In this document: one piece after another, positions 35,072 to 43,254 of the stretch
Layout of the letters: each line of letters opens with the position of its first letter
Numbering within the stretch: the first letter of the stretch is position 1
Assembly: GCA_965243185.1 (NCBI GenBank)
Contig: OZ251531.1
Coordinates: 2,666,001-2,730,000 of the forward strand
Length of the DNA stretch: 64,000 bases
Origin: CBDBCU01 sp965243185
Lineage (GTDB): Bacteria; Chloroflexota; Dehalococcoidia; Lucifugimonadales; UBA3495
Reading direction: 5' to 3'
Translations under genes and position numbers: made by a program
Notes under the pieces: generated by a model
Seen by the model: only the letters and a program-made list of their open reading frames with translations
Database searches by the model: none
What the model was told of the DNA's origin: nothing

Positions 35072-36463
35072 TTGCCCCGTTCCCTGCAATGGCGCATCGC
35101 CCTTTCCATAGCGGCCTTTACTCTCATCGCCTTGGCCGCCCTTTCTATTTTCCTGATTATTCTGCTGCTGGACCGACTGCCGGCCGGTGCTGACCTGCGC
35201 CCGGTCTATCTGCTCTTGGCTTTAGCGACGCTCAGCATCAGCGGCTTGGCGGCGGCCTTGGCCTGGCTGCTACTGCGCCGCCCGGCCCGCACCGTGCAGT
35301 CAGTTACCGATGGGGCGCGCCAGTTGGCCGCCGGGCAGTGGAATTACCGGGCGGCGGCGGCCGCCGCTGACGAAACCGGGCAACTAGCCGCCGCTTTCAA
35401 CGCCATGGCCGATTCCCTCCGCGCTACCGTGCAGCAGCTCTCCGATGAACGCAACACCCTGTCGGCGGTGCTGGCAACTATGGCGGACGGGGTAATTGTT
35501 ACCGAACCCGGTGGGCGGGTGCTACTGCTCAACCCGGCGGCCCGGGAACTGCTGAACCTGCACCGGGCTGACGCGGAAGGCTCCCGGCTCATTGAACTGA
35601 TCAGCGACCACGAAATCCACCGCTTGGTGACCCAATGCCAAACGGAACAGTCCCGGCAGCAGGGCGAAGTAGCAATGCTCCAACCACGGCGGCACTTGAG
35701 CGCCATTGCCACCCCTCTGGAGGAAAGCAGCGCGCCGGGTGTCCTGCTGACCCTGCACGATTTGACCCGCATCCGCCAAGTCGAAACCAGCCAGAAAGAG
35801 TTTGTCAGCAATGTCTCCCACGAACTGCGCAACCCTATGGCCTCCATCAAAGCCATCGTGGAAACCCTGGAATCCGGCGCTTTGTCCGAACCGGATGTAG
35901 CCGCCGACTTCCTGGGACGAATGCGGCGGGATGTGGACCGCATCAACAACCTGGTCAACGATTTGCTGGAACTTTCCCGAATGGAAAGCGGGCAGTTCGT
36001 CATCGCCCCGGAACCCGGCCCGTTGCTGCCCTTGGCTCTTGCCGTCAAAGGGCAGTTTCAGGAAACCGCCGCCGCCAAAGCAGTGGACTTGACGGTAGCC
36101 GTCCCGGATGATTTGCCGCTGCTAATGGCGGATGGCGACAAGCTAAGCCAGGTTTTGGTTAATCTGGTCGAGAATGCCCTGAAATTCACGCCGCCGCAAG
36201 GCCAAGTGGTCATCGCAGCCCGAGCTTTGCCGGATTGGGTGGAAGTGCAAGTAAAAGACAGCGGCGTCGGAGTAGCCCCGCAGCACCTGCCGCACCTGTT
36301 CGAGCGCTTTTACAAGGTGGACCGTTCCCGGCGGGATGGCGGCACCGGCTTGGGACTGGCTATCGTCAAGCAGTCCATCGAAGCCCACGGCGGCCGCATC
36401 ACGGTAGCAAGCCGGGAAGGCGAGGGCTGCACCTTTACCTTTACCATCCCCCGGGCCGAGTAG
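35072..36463 (+). CDS. phoR: Sensor histidine kinase, PhoR-like
   Basis: About 463 residues from TTG 35072, 2 nt after phoB. There are two TMs (WRIALSIAAFTLIALAALSIFL and LLALATLSISGLAAALAWLL) with almost no loop between them, then a HAMP-like linker. A PAS domain (LSAVLATMADGVIVTEPGG) is followed by HisKA with phosphoacceptor His (SNVSHELRNPMASIKAIVE). The HATPase boxes are NLVENALKFTPP, DSGVGV and GTGLGLAIVKQSIEAHGG. Lack of a periplasmic sensor domain suits PhoR, which senses through the transporter. Assignment to phosphate rests on context. Confidence 0.86.
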   Translation: MPRSLQWRIALSIAAFTLIALAALSIFLIILLLDRLPAGADLRPVYLLLALATLSISGLAAALAWLLLRRPARTVQSVTDGARQLAAGQWNYRAAAAAADETGQLAAAFNAMADSLRATVQQLSDERNTLSAVLATMADGVIVTEPGGRVLLLNPAARELLNLHRADAEGSRLIELISDHEIHRLVTQCQTEQSRQQGEVAMLQPRRHLSAIATPLEESSAPGVLLTLHDLTRIRQVETSQKEFVSNVSHELRNPMASIKAIVETLESGALSEPDVAADFLGRMRRDVDRINNLVNDLLELSRMESGQFVIAPEPGPLLPLALAVKGQFQETAAAKAVDLTVAVPDDLPLLMADGDKLSQVLVNLVENALKFTPPQGQVVIAARALPDWVEVQVKDSGVGVAPQHLPHLFERFYKVDRSRRDGGTGLGLAIVKQSIEAHGGRITVASREGEGCTFTFTIPRAE

Positions 36464-36469
36464 CCGGCT

Positions 36470-37234
36470 ATGGGGGTTGTAGAGAAACTATCGCATTCCC
36501 TTATCCCGTCGCTGCTAATCCTGGCGGCCGTTGCCGCCTTTATTTCCTGCGCCGCGCCCCTTCCGACGCCTACGCCCACCCCGCCGCCGCCAACCGTTGC
36601 GCCCACGCCTATTCCCCCAGTTACGCCGCTCTTTACCCCGCCGCCGTCTCCTACGGCAACCCCTACCGCCATCCCGCTTCCCCGGCTGGTCATCGCCCCG
36701 GTCTCCGACCGCCTGCCCGACTATGACCGCAAGGCGTGGCGGCATTGGATTGACGCCGACCGGGACTGCCAGAACACCCGGGCCGAAGTCCTGATTGCCG
36801 AATCCATTGCCCCGGTTGCCTTTACCAAAGCGGAGCAATGCGCCGTAGCCGCCGGAGAATGGCTTGACCCTTTTACCGGAGAGACCTTTACCGACGCCCG
36901 CCGCCTTGATGTGGACCATCTGGTGCCGCTGGCTAACGCCCACCGTTCCGGTGGTTGGCAGTGGGACGCCGCCCGCAAACGGCAGTTCGCCAACAGCCTC
37001 GCTTACCCCAATCATCTCATCGCCGTATCCGCTTCCGCCAACCGCTCGAAAGGCGCCCGCGGCCCGGAGGATTGGCGGCCGCCAGACGCCGCCTATCACT
37101 GCCAGTACGCCCAAGACTGGATTGCCGTCAAAGCCGAATGGGGTTTGACCGCCACAGCGGCGGAATGGGCCGCCCTCGAGGAAATGTTGGGGGAATGTCC
37201 CTACCCGATAGATTTTGTGGATGATGGCAGATAA
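36470..37234 (+). CDS. Secreted HNH-family (GmrSD/DUF1524-type) nuclease lipoprotein
   Basis: A 254-residue protein with an N-terminal hydrophobic segment and lipobox-like FISC (Cys about residue 24). A Thr/Pro stalk (PTPTPTPPPPT) follows, then a nuclease domain of the DUF1524/HNH group. Its catalytic DVDHLVPLANAHRSGG has the DH-x-hydrophobic-P-L signature, and QFANSLAYPNHLIAVS and NRSKGARGPEDWRPP continue the fold. Surface-attached nucleases of this kind degrade DNA outside the cell. It begins 6 bp after phoR and precedes pstS, so a role in scavenging phosphate from DNA is a reasonable inference. Confidence 0.82.
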   Translation: MGVVEKLSHSLIPSLLILAAVAAFISCAAPLPTPTPTPPPPTVAPTPIPPVTPLFTPPPSPTATPTAIPLPRLVIAPVSDRLPDYDRKAWRHWIDADRDCQNTRAEVLIAESIAPVAFTKAEQCAVAAGEWLDPFTGETFTDARRLDVDHLVPLANAHRSGGWQWDAARKRQFANSLAYPNHLIAVSASANRSKGARGPEDWRPPDAAYHCQYAQDWIAVKAEWGLTATAAEWAALEEMLGECPYPIDFVDDGR

Positions 37235-37243
37235 GCCGCGCCC

Positions 37244-37287
37244 GGTTTAACTGAGGTTTAACCGTAACTTAAAGGGGCATTAACCGC
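37244..37287 (+). promoter_or_regulatory. PhoP/PhoB-box-like array 2
   Basis: Four 11-nt units upstream of pstS: GGTTTAACTGA, GGTTTAACCGT, AACTTAAAGGG and GCATTAACCGC, each with TTAA in the same place. The spacing and hexamers match array 1 and PhoP boxes known from Bacillus. Confidence 0.72.
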
Positions 37288-37370
37288 CCCCTAATTGCCT
37301 ATTGAAACCGGAGGAATACCCTGATTGCCGGTATCAAAACCCCCATTTCAACACCTTTTCAGGAGGCAAA

Positions 37371-38555
37371 ATGGTCTCGAAAGTATCCCGGTATCTGAAA
37401 ACCCGCGGGCGGGTTATCCCGGCCCTGCTGGGCGCGTTAGTTCTGGCCGCGGCCCTGGTCGCCTGCGGTTCGGCGACGGCCCCCTCCAGCGGCGCGGCCA
37501 GTTCGGCCCAACCGGTCGCGGCGGCGTCCACGGCCAGCGGCGCGGCCGGGGAAGCTATGGATTCCGTTTCCGCCGCCGGCAACGCCGGCAGTGAGCAAAT
37601 GAGCGGCGGCGCGGCAACCGTTGACTACGCCGCCCTCTCCGGCGACATTGCCATCGACGGCTCCAGCACCGTCTTTCCCATCACCGAAGCCGTAGCCGAG
37701 GAGTTCGGCTATCTGACCAACGGCAATGTGCGCGTAACCGTCGGCGTTTCCGGCACCGGCGGTGGCTTCAAGAAGTTCTGCAACGGCGAAACCCAAATCA
37801 CCGACGCCTCCCGGCCCATCTGTAGCACCGAAGTAGCCCTCTGCGCTGCGGGCGGCGTGGAATACATCGAGATTCCCGTGGCCATTGACGGCTTGACCGT
37901 CGTGGTCAACCAGGACAACGACTTTGTCGAATGTATGACGGTTGCGGAGCTCAACAAAATGTGGGCGCCGGAAGCCGAGGACACCATCACCGCCTGGAAT
38001 CAGGTGCGCGCCGACTGGCCCGCTGACGATATGGAATTGTACGCCCCCGGCGTGGACTCCGGCACCTTTGACTACTTCACCGACACGGTGAACGGCGATT
38101 CCGGTGCCTCCCGCGGCGACTTCACCGCCAGCGAGGATGACAATGTGCTGGTGACCGGAATCTCCGGCAGTCGCAACGGCATCGGCTACTTCGGCTATGC
38201 CTACTATGTCGAGAATGCGGGACGGCTGCAAGCGGTTGCCATTGACGGCGGAGCTGGCTGCGTAGCCCCCACCGATGCCGCCATCAACGATGGCAGCTAC
38301 TTCCCCTTGTCCCGCCCCCTGTTCATCTATGTGCGGAAAGACGCCGCGCAGACCCCGCATATTGCGGAATTCATCCGCTACTTCCTGAGCGGCGAAGGGC
38401 AGCAACTAGCGGCGGAAGTGGGCTACATCCCCTTCCCGCCGGAAGTGTACGACCTGGCTCTTGCCAAGTTCGAGAACGGCACCACCGGCGCGGCCTTTGG
38501 CGGCGACAACCCGATGGAAGGCTCCGTCGCCGAAGTGCTAACCGCCAGCCAGTAA
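37371..38555 (+). CDS. pstS: Phosphate ABC transporter substrate-binding lipoprotein
   Basis: About 394 residues from ATG 37371 behind AGGAGG. Lipobox LVACGSAT (Cys about residue 25) is followed by an Ala/Ser-rich linker of about 60 residues. The PstS fold has the phosphate-binding SGDIAIDGSSTVFPITEAV, GVSGTGGGFKKFCNGE, DASRPI, and YFTDTVNGDSGASRGDF. It delivers phosphate to PstCAB, which are not in the window. PhoP-like boxes lie just upstream and a strong terminator just downstream, so it is a single-gene transcript. Confidence 0.92.
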   Translation: MVSKVSRYLKTRGRVIPALLGALVLAAALVACGSATAPSSGAASSAQPVAAASTASGAAGEAMDSVSAAGNAGSEQMSGGAATVDYAALSGDIAIDGSSTVFPITEAVAEEFGYLTNGNVRVTVGVSGTGGGFKKFCNGETQITDASRPICSTEVALCAAGGVEYIEIPVAIDGLTVVVNQDNDFVECMTVAELNKMWAPEAEDTITAWNQVRADWPADDMELYAPGVDSGTFDYFTDTVNGDSGASRGDFTASEDDNVLVTGISGSRNGIGYFGYAYYVENAGRLQAVAIDGGAGCVAPTDAAINDGSYFPLSRPLFIYVRKDAAQTPHIAEFIRYFLSGEGQQLAAEVGYIPFPPEVYDLALAKFENGTTGAAFGGDNPMEGSVAEVLTASQ

Positions 38556-38595
38556 CCGGCCCGCCGGCATCCCGGCAGTCCAACCCCAAGCCACC

Positions 38596-38628
38596 GGGGG
38601 CGGCGTCTTAAAAACGCCGCCCCCCTTT
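38596..38628 (+). terminator. Intrinsic terminator of pstS
   Basis: Perfect 11-bp stem GGGGGCGGCGT/ACGCCGCCCCC with a short loop, then TTT, about 40 bp after the pstS stop. Confidence 0.8.
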
Positions 38629-38743
38629 CCGTGTTCTATGGGAATGTAGGCAAATTTCCGGCTGACCGTCAAGTCCCGCCCTCCACCGTTAGTTTTTATA
38701 GTTCTCCCCCATGTTACCCCAGTCGTTCCCCTTCTTTTACTAT

Positions 38744-38832
38744 GTCATTCCGAGGCATAGCCGAGGCATCTCGACGTCCTGATAGGAGTCAAGTGCGGGC
38801 TTCGAGATTCCTCGGCTATGCTTCGGAATGAC
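38744..38832. repeat. 89-bp inverted-repeat (MITE-like) element
   Basis: Two 31-nt arms (38744-38774, 38802-38832) are complementary at 29 positions. They begin GTCATTCCGAGGCATAGCCG. The centre is 27 nt. It has no coding capacity and lies between convergent pstS and uma2-like genes. Confidence 0.8.
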
Positions 38833-38857
38833 GGGGGGAGCGGGATGGGATTGGGGG

Positions 38858-39412
38858 TTAGGCAAAGGTGTCGCTTACCGGCATTTGCCAGCCGGGGAGT
38901 ACGGGGCTGCCGTCCAGGGTGTCCTGGTCGGTCAGGGTGACCGGGGCTTGACCGGGAGCGTGGCAGGTTACGGTACGGCGGCGGGGGTCGACGAGGATTA
39001 CCAGTTGGACGCCGGCCGCCAGCCAGTCGGCTACCTTTTCCTCGACTTCGGTATAGCGGTCATTGGGAGAGATTACTTCCACTGCCAAGTCAGGCGGGCC
39101 GGGCCAGTAGCCGGTGACCCGGCCTCCGGCGGCTTCGACCCGTTCTTGGCAGACGAATGCGGCGTCCGGAGCGCGGACGTGGTCGGGGTCAGCGCCGATG
39201 CGGAACCCGGTTTCGGCGGCATAAACCTTGCCCAAGTTATGGGCTTTCACATAAAGGGACAGGGAGACCGCAATGTTGACGGACAATTCGCCGTGTTCGG
39301 CGCCGGCGGGCGGCATCTTTCTCAATTCTCCTCGGACCAGTTCGTAGCGATAGCCGTCGTCGGGGAGGGCCAGCAGTTCATCGGCGGTCATAAGTTGGGT
39401 TTGGGCAACCAT
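38858..39412 (-). CDS. Uma2-family PD-(D/E)XK protein
   Basis: A 184-residue protein of the Uma2 group (restriction-endonuclease fold). Residues near the start read MTADELLALPDDGYRYELVRGEL. The core has RAPDAAFVCQ, then PDLAVEVISPNDRYTEVEEKV with the conserved E and (D/E)xK-type acidic and Lys residues, then VILVDPRRRTVTCH. Length is standard. The family is greatly expanded in Chloroflexota and cyanobacteria; its biological role is unclear. It is a single gene with no obvious partner. Confidence 0.88.
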   Translation of the reverse strand: MVAQTQLMTADELLALPDDGYRYELVRGELRKMPPAGAEHGELSVNIAVSLSLYVKAHNLGKVYAAETGFRIGADPDHVRAPDAAFVCQERVEAAGGRVTGYWPGPPDLAVEVISPNDRYTEVEEKVADWLAAGVQLVILVDPRRRTVTCHAPGQAPVTLTDQDTLDGSPVLPGWQMPVSDTFA

Positions 39413-39511
39413 ATTGTACGCTCCCGACGGGTGGGTGGCTTTGCGGGTAAGGTTATTTTACTGGCTGGGACGGGGGATTGGCAAGGGGGATGGCGGCGGC
39501 GGCAATCGTCC

Positions 39512-39540
39512 GGGCTATCGCCAAGTATAGGCGATAGCCC
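39512..39540. repeat. Palindrome of the GGGCTATCGCC family
   Basis: GGGCTATCGCC (39512-39522) and GGCGATAGCCC (39530-39540) form a perfect 11-bp stem with a 7-nt loop. The same arm sequence frames the element at 34144-34263. It lies about 10 bp beyond the MmgE/PrpD stop on the minus strand and could act as a terminator. Confidence 0.75.
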
Positions 39541-39550
39541 GATTTTCCGG

Positions 39551-40960
39551 TTAGTCGGGGGTGCAGAGCTGGAGGAGGCGGTCGATGCGGGGTTCCTGGT
39601 CGAGGGCGGCGATTAGGTCGCAGAGGGCGGTCAGCTTAGTCTGGGGCCAGGGGATTTCGGGAAACAGGGGGCTGAGGCGGGCGGTTTCCGTGGCCAAGTC
39701 CCACTCCAGTTCGTTGCCCCGGTATTCGCCCTGGTATTCGGTGCCGCCGCGCATCGCGATGGTGATGCGGGGGGCGAAGGCGGGACGGTCCTGGTGACCG
39801 ACTACTTCGACCAAGCGGGTCAGGTAGGTTACTACGGCGTCGTCCTCGGCAGTAGCGTCGCCGGGGTCGATGCGGGCTTTGAGGGGCGGGTAGCGGCCAT
39901 TAACGCAGGTGTAGGCGGCGAAGTAGTGGGTACTGCCAATGCCGGGGGCGTCGGCGCTGCGGGCGGGATTGGGGAAAGCCGGCGAGGGGTAGGTGGTTTC
40001 CAACCAGTTCAGGTCGACGGTGATTTTTTCGATGTTGGCAATGGGCAGCTGATGGGCGGCGCGGATGTCAGTCATCAGTTCAATGACCGGGCAGTTGTAG
40101 CCGGCGGTGGGGTAGATTTTGGGGGTTACATGGAGCAGTTCCCAACGCTGGCCGAGGTCAGCAATGACGGTGTCGAGGGATACTTGCTTATCGCCGCTGA
40201 AAACATAGGAGAGTTCGCCGCGGTTGTTGCCGGTAAAGGCGTTGTAAAAGCCGGCGTCCCCCTCGAGGGCGGTTTCGGAGCCGCGGACATTTTCCCGGGC
40301 CAACAGGGCGGCCATAATGCCGTTGCGGGTGGCGTTGGGTTCGTGAAAAAGCATTTCCCGGCCGCCGCTGCGGGCCCCTTCGGTGGTGCCGCCGGCAAAG
40401 GTACAAGCCAAGGCAATAGCAGTTACTAGCTGGTCCTCATTCAGGCGCAAGAGCTTGCCGGCGGTGACGGCGGCGCCGATAGTTCCATAGACCGGGCTGG
40501 AGCGGAAGCCGCGGGCTTGGGTCGAAGGGATGAAATCGGCGGCGATACGGGCTTGGACTTCGTAGCCGGCAGCCAGGGCGGTAATCAGTTCGCGGCCGGT
40601 GTGGCGTTCCAGTTCGACGGTGGCCAAGCCGGCGGGGATGAGGCAGGGTCCGGGATGGAGGAGCATCCGGTAGGAGTCGGACTGGTTGGTGGCGTGCATC
40701 AGTTTGCTGTTGGCAAAGGCGGCGCCGCAGCGGGTGGCGCGGCTGCCGTCAACCAGGATGGTCGCGCCATCGGGTTTGCCCTCCTCGGTTTTGGCCAGGG
40801 CGATGGCGGCCTGGCCGTGGGGGGTTTCCGCGCCGAGGATGGCGATGACCAGGGCGTGGAGCAGGGAGGCTTTGATTTTGTCGGCGACTTCCGGGGGCAG
40901 GGTTTCGTACTGCAAGGAGTCGGTGAAACGGGCGAGGGTGCGGCTGAGGGAATCGGACAT
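39551..40960 (-). CDS. MmgE/PrpD family protein
   Basis: About 469 residues from ATG 40960 behind AAGGAT; the longer frame to 41080 overlaps the next gene's 3' end and is not needed. Family features are TLPPEVADKIKASLLHALVIAILGAETPHGQAA at the start, LMHATNQSDSYRMLLHPG (conserved D and H), and GTTEGARSGGREMLFHEP followed by NATRNGIMAALLA. It is only distantly similar to the homologue at 5182-6522. It lies 55 bp downstream of the alpha/beta hydrolase-fold gene on the same strand, which suggests a shared pathway. Confidence 0.87.
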   Translation of the reverse strand: MSDSLSRTLARFTDSLQYETLPPEVADKIKASLLHALVIAILGAETPHGQAAIALAKTEEGKPDGATILVDGSRATRCGAAFANSKLMHATNQSDSYRMLLHPGPCLIPAGLATVELERHTGRELITALAAGYEVQARIAADFIPSTQARGFRSSPVYGTIGAAVTAGKLLRLNEDQLVTAIALACTFAGGTTEGARSGGREMLFHEPNATRNGIMAALLARENVRGSETALEGDAGFYNAFTGNNRGELSYVFSGDKQVSLDTVIADLGQRWELLHVTPKIYPTAGYNCPVIELMTDIRAAHQLPIANIEKITVDLNWLETTYPSPAFPNPARSADAPGIGSTHYFAAYTCVNGRYPPLKARIDPGDATAEDDAVVTYLTRLVEVVGHQDRPAFAPRITIAMRGGTEYQGEYRGNELEWDLATETARLSPLFPEIPWPQTKLTALCDLIAALDQEPRIDRLLQLCTPD

Positions 40961-41015
40961 AGCGTTGTATCCTTGTATATTTGACCCGGATTGGGGACGG
41001 GAATTGGGGAACGGG

Positions 41016-41807
41016 TTAGAGGCTGCGGGCGAAGTCGAGCCAAGCGCGGGCGCAAGGGGTAGGCAGGATGTGCTGGACAAAGCCGTTGACGCCGGGAAAG
41101 ACGACGCGGCGGCCGTTGGGGAAGTAGTCGGCGGCGTCCCGGAAATCGCCGAGCACTTCCTCGCGGAGGCGGGCGGCGGCTAGTATCAATACCGGGGTTT
41201 GGACGCTGCCGAGCAAGGGGCGCAAGTCGCCGCCGGCGTTGCGCTGAAAGCCGCCGACCACATGGGCCGGGGTAGCGGACATTTGGGCGGCGTACCAGCG
41301 GATGTAGTCCAGGGGTACCATTTCCGGGTCGAGGCGGCGGCCGATGGTGCTTTCAACCCAGGCGGCGACGCCTTCCCGTTCAATCAAGTCGGCGCTTTCC
41401 TGATGGTGAGGGTCGTCGAAGCTGACCGGGGAGGTGCAGGCGGTCAGGGAAAGCAGCCGTTCCTGATGCAGCGTGGCAAAGCGCATCCCGATGGAGCCGC
41501 CGACGGTTTCGCCGATCAGGTGGACGCGGTCGAGTTGGAGGGCGTCGAGGAAGTCAAGGAGGTCTTGGGCGAAGTTATCTACGGACCAAGGGTAGCCGGG
41601 TTCGGGGATAGCGGATTGGCCCATTCCCCGCATATCGTAGCGGATAACCCGGTAGTGGCGGGCGATAACCGGCACCCAAGCGTACCAGAGGCGGTGGTTT
41701 TTGGCCATGCCGTGGTGCATTACGACGGTTTCGGGCGTCGTCCAAGGGTCGGTGAAATCGTCCACGGTGTAAAAGAGTTCCGCGCCGTCGGGCAGTTTGA
41801 CTTGCAT
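41016..41807 (-). CDS. Alpha/beta hydrolase-fold protein with altered catalytic residues
   Basis: A 263-residue protein from ATG 41807 behind CGGAG. The fold is clear: VVMHHGMAKNHRLWYAWV (oxyanion region), RVIRYDMRGMGQS, and DRVHLIGETVGGSIGMRFA. The nucleophile elbow is G-E-T-V-G, so Thr takes the place of the usual Ser. Near the C-terminus PGVNGFVQHIL has Asn-Gly where the catalytic His (GH) normally sits. It may therefore be inactive or use other residues. The gene precedes mmgE/prpD on the minus strand. Confidence 0.82.
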   Translation of the reverse strand: MQVKLPDGAELFYTVDDFTDPWTTPETVVMHHGMAKNHRLWYAWVPVIARHYRVIRYDMRGMGQSAIPEPGYPWSVDNFAQDLLDFLDALQLDRVHLIGETVGGSIGMRFATLHQERLLSLTACTSPVSFDDPHHQESADLIEREGVAAWVESTIGRRLDPEMVPLDYIRWYAAQMSATPAHVVGGFQRNAGGDLRPLLGSVQTPVLILAAARLREEVLGDFRDAADYFPNGRRVVFPGVNGFVQHILPTPCARAWLDFARSL

Positions 41808-41946
41808 AGCAGCTCCGTATTTCAGGGCGGTCAATTCCGTTTGCACGGGTAATCCAGAACTAGACTGCCAATTATAAACCCGCTGCTGGCGGGGAATTTT
41901 CTGGATTCCCGTTTTCACGTGAGTATCCGTGTTTGAGGTCAAGGGG
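41808..41946. other. Spacer with diverged copies of the palindromic repeat
   Basis: Holds two opposed, diverged pieces of the dispersed repeat (TTGCACGGGTAATCCAGAA near 41841 and TTCTGGATTCCCGTTTTCAC near 41900). Between them a minus-strand TATAAT lies at 41871-41876, a possible -10 for the hydrolase-fold gene. Confidence 0.5.
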
Positions 41947-42072
41947 TTATATAGTTGCCACCATAGCCACTTCGCCCCGGGCGAATTGTTGAGGTGCGCC
42001 ATCAGGCAAAGCGTCCACCAAAGCGACTTTCCCCATAGCGACGCCGGCGAATACTTTTCCGGGTTGCAGCAT
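41947..42072 (-). CDS. Small 41-residue protein, unknown
   Basis: A short frame, MLQPGKVFAGVAMGKVALVD and 21 further residues, starting at ATG 42072 with an excellent GGAGG 7 nt upstream. No family recognised. The residues are balanced and not low complexity, and the start context is stronger than for many larger genes here. It lies alone between the hydrolase-fold gene and ispH. Translation is plausible but unproved. Confidence 0.45.
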   Translation of the reverse strand: MLQPGKVFAGVAMGKVALVDALPDGAPQQFARGEVAMVATI

Positions 42073-42232
42073 TTTGACCTCCTGCCCTTGGTCTGGCATA
42101 ATGGGGTTGGTTGACCCTCCCCCCGCGCTAGTCCGGACAACCGGCCGGCTGGCTAGATTATTACAACATACAAATGACGATTTGGGAAGGGGCGGGTAGT
42201 CAAAGGGGAAAGGAGCGGAGTAACGGGGGTGC

Positions 42233-43138
42233 ATGGTTATGGAAGTGGTTTTGTGCGCGCCGCGGGGGTTTTGCGCGGGGGTGGTGCGGGCGATTGAGGT
42301 GGTGGAGCGGTGTTTGGAACGGTTCGGGCCGCCGGTGTATGTGAAACATCAGATTGTGCATAATCCCTATGTGGTGGAGCGGTTGGAGGGCAAGGGAGCG
42401 GTGACGGTGGAGTCGATGGCGGAGGTGCCGCCGGGGTCTTTGGTCGTGTTTTCGGCGCATGGGTCGCCGCCGGAGGATTTTGAGCAGGCGGCGGCGCGGG
42501 ATTTGCGGGTGATTGATGCGGTTTGTCCGCTGGTGACGCGGGTGCATAATGAGGCGGTGAAGTATCATCGGGAGGGGCGAAAGCTGATTCTGGTGGGACA
42601 TTCGGGGCATCAGGAGGTTAAGGGGACGATGGGGCAGGCGCCGATGGAGTTGGTGGATGATGGGGGGGGGCGGGCGGTGCCGGATTGGGAGGGGGATACG
42701 CCGGTGGCGGTGCTGACGCAGACGACGCTGTCGGTGGGGGATACGGCGGCGGCGATTGACGCTATCCGGGAACGGTTTCCGGAGGCGCAGGTGCGGAACG
42801 ATATTTGCTACGCGACGACGAACCGGCAGGCGGCGGTGACTAAAATGGCGGCGTTGGTGGATTTGGCGTTGGTTATCGGGGCGCAGAACAGCTCGAACTG
42901 CAATCGGCTGAGGGAGGTGGCTTTGGGGCTGGGGATACCGGCGTATTTGATTAACGGGCCGGAGGAGATTGACCCGGAGTGGCTGGCGGGGAAGGAGAAG
43001 GTGGGTGTTGCGTCGGGGGCGTCGACGCCGGAGGAGTTGGTGGAGGCGGTGATTGCGGCGTTGCAGCCGGAGCGGGTGACGCTGCTGGAGGGGATTGAGG
43101 AGGATGTGTCGTTTATTTTGCCGAAGGAGCTGCGGTAG
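42233..43138 (+). CDS. ispH: 4-hydroxy-3-methylbut-2-enyl diphosphate reductase
   Basis: A 301-residue [4Fe-4S] enzyme, last step of the MEP isoprenoid pathway. The three cluster cysteines lie in CAPRGFCAGVVRAIE, DAVCPLVTRVHNEA and NDICYATTNRQ. Substrate residues are in KHQIVHNPYVVERL, FSAHGSPPEDF, VGHSGHQEVKGTMGQ, and the C-terminal NSSNCNRLREV, GVASGASTPEELV. Starts at ATG 42233 or 42239. The coding strand is extremely G-rich. Confidence 0.95.
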   Translation: MVMEVVLCAPRGFCAGVVRAIEVVERCLERFGPPVYVKHQIVHNPYVVERLEGKGAVTVESMAEVPPGSLVVFSAHGSPPEDFEQAAARDLRVIDAVCPLVTRVHNEAVKYHREGRKLILVGHSGHQEVKGTMGQAPMELVDDGGGRAVPDWEGDTPVAVLTQTTLSVGDTAAAIDAIRERFPEAQVRNDICYATTNRQAAVTKMAALVDLALVIGAQNSSNCNRLREVALGLGIPAYLINGPEEIDPEWLAGKEKVGVASGASTPEELVEAVIAALQPERVTLLEGIEEDVSFILPKELR

Positions 43139-43254
43139 GTTTGGGGAATTGAGAATTAAGAATGGGAGGCGGGGACAGATTCTCGCCGGCGCGGGAAGGA
43201 CCGTCGTAGTGCGGGAATAACGGTTAGAACGAATTAAAGGAGTCGATAGTTCTG

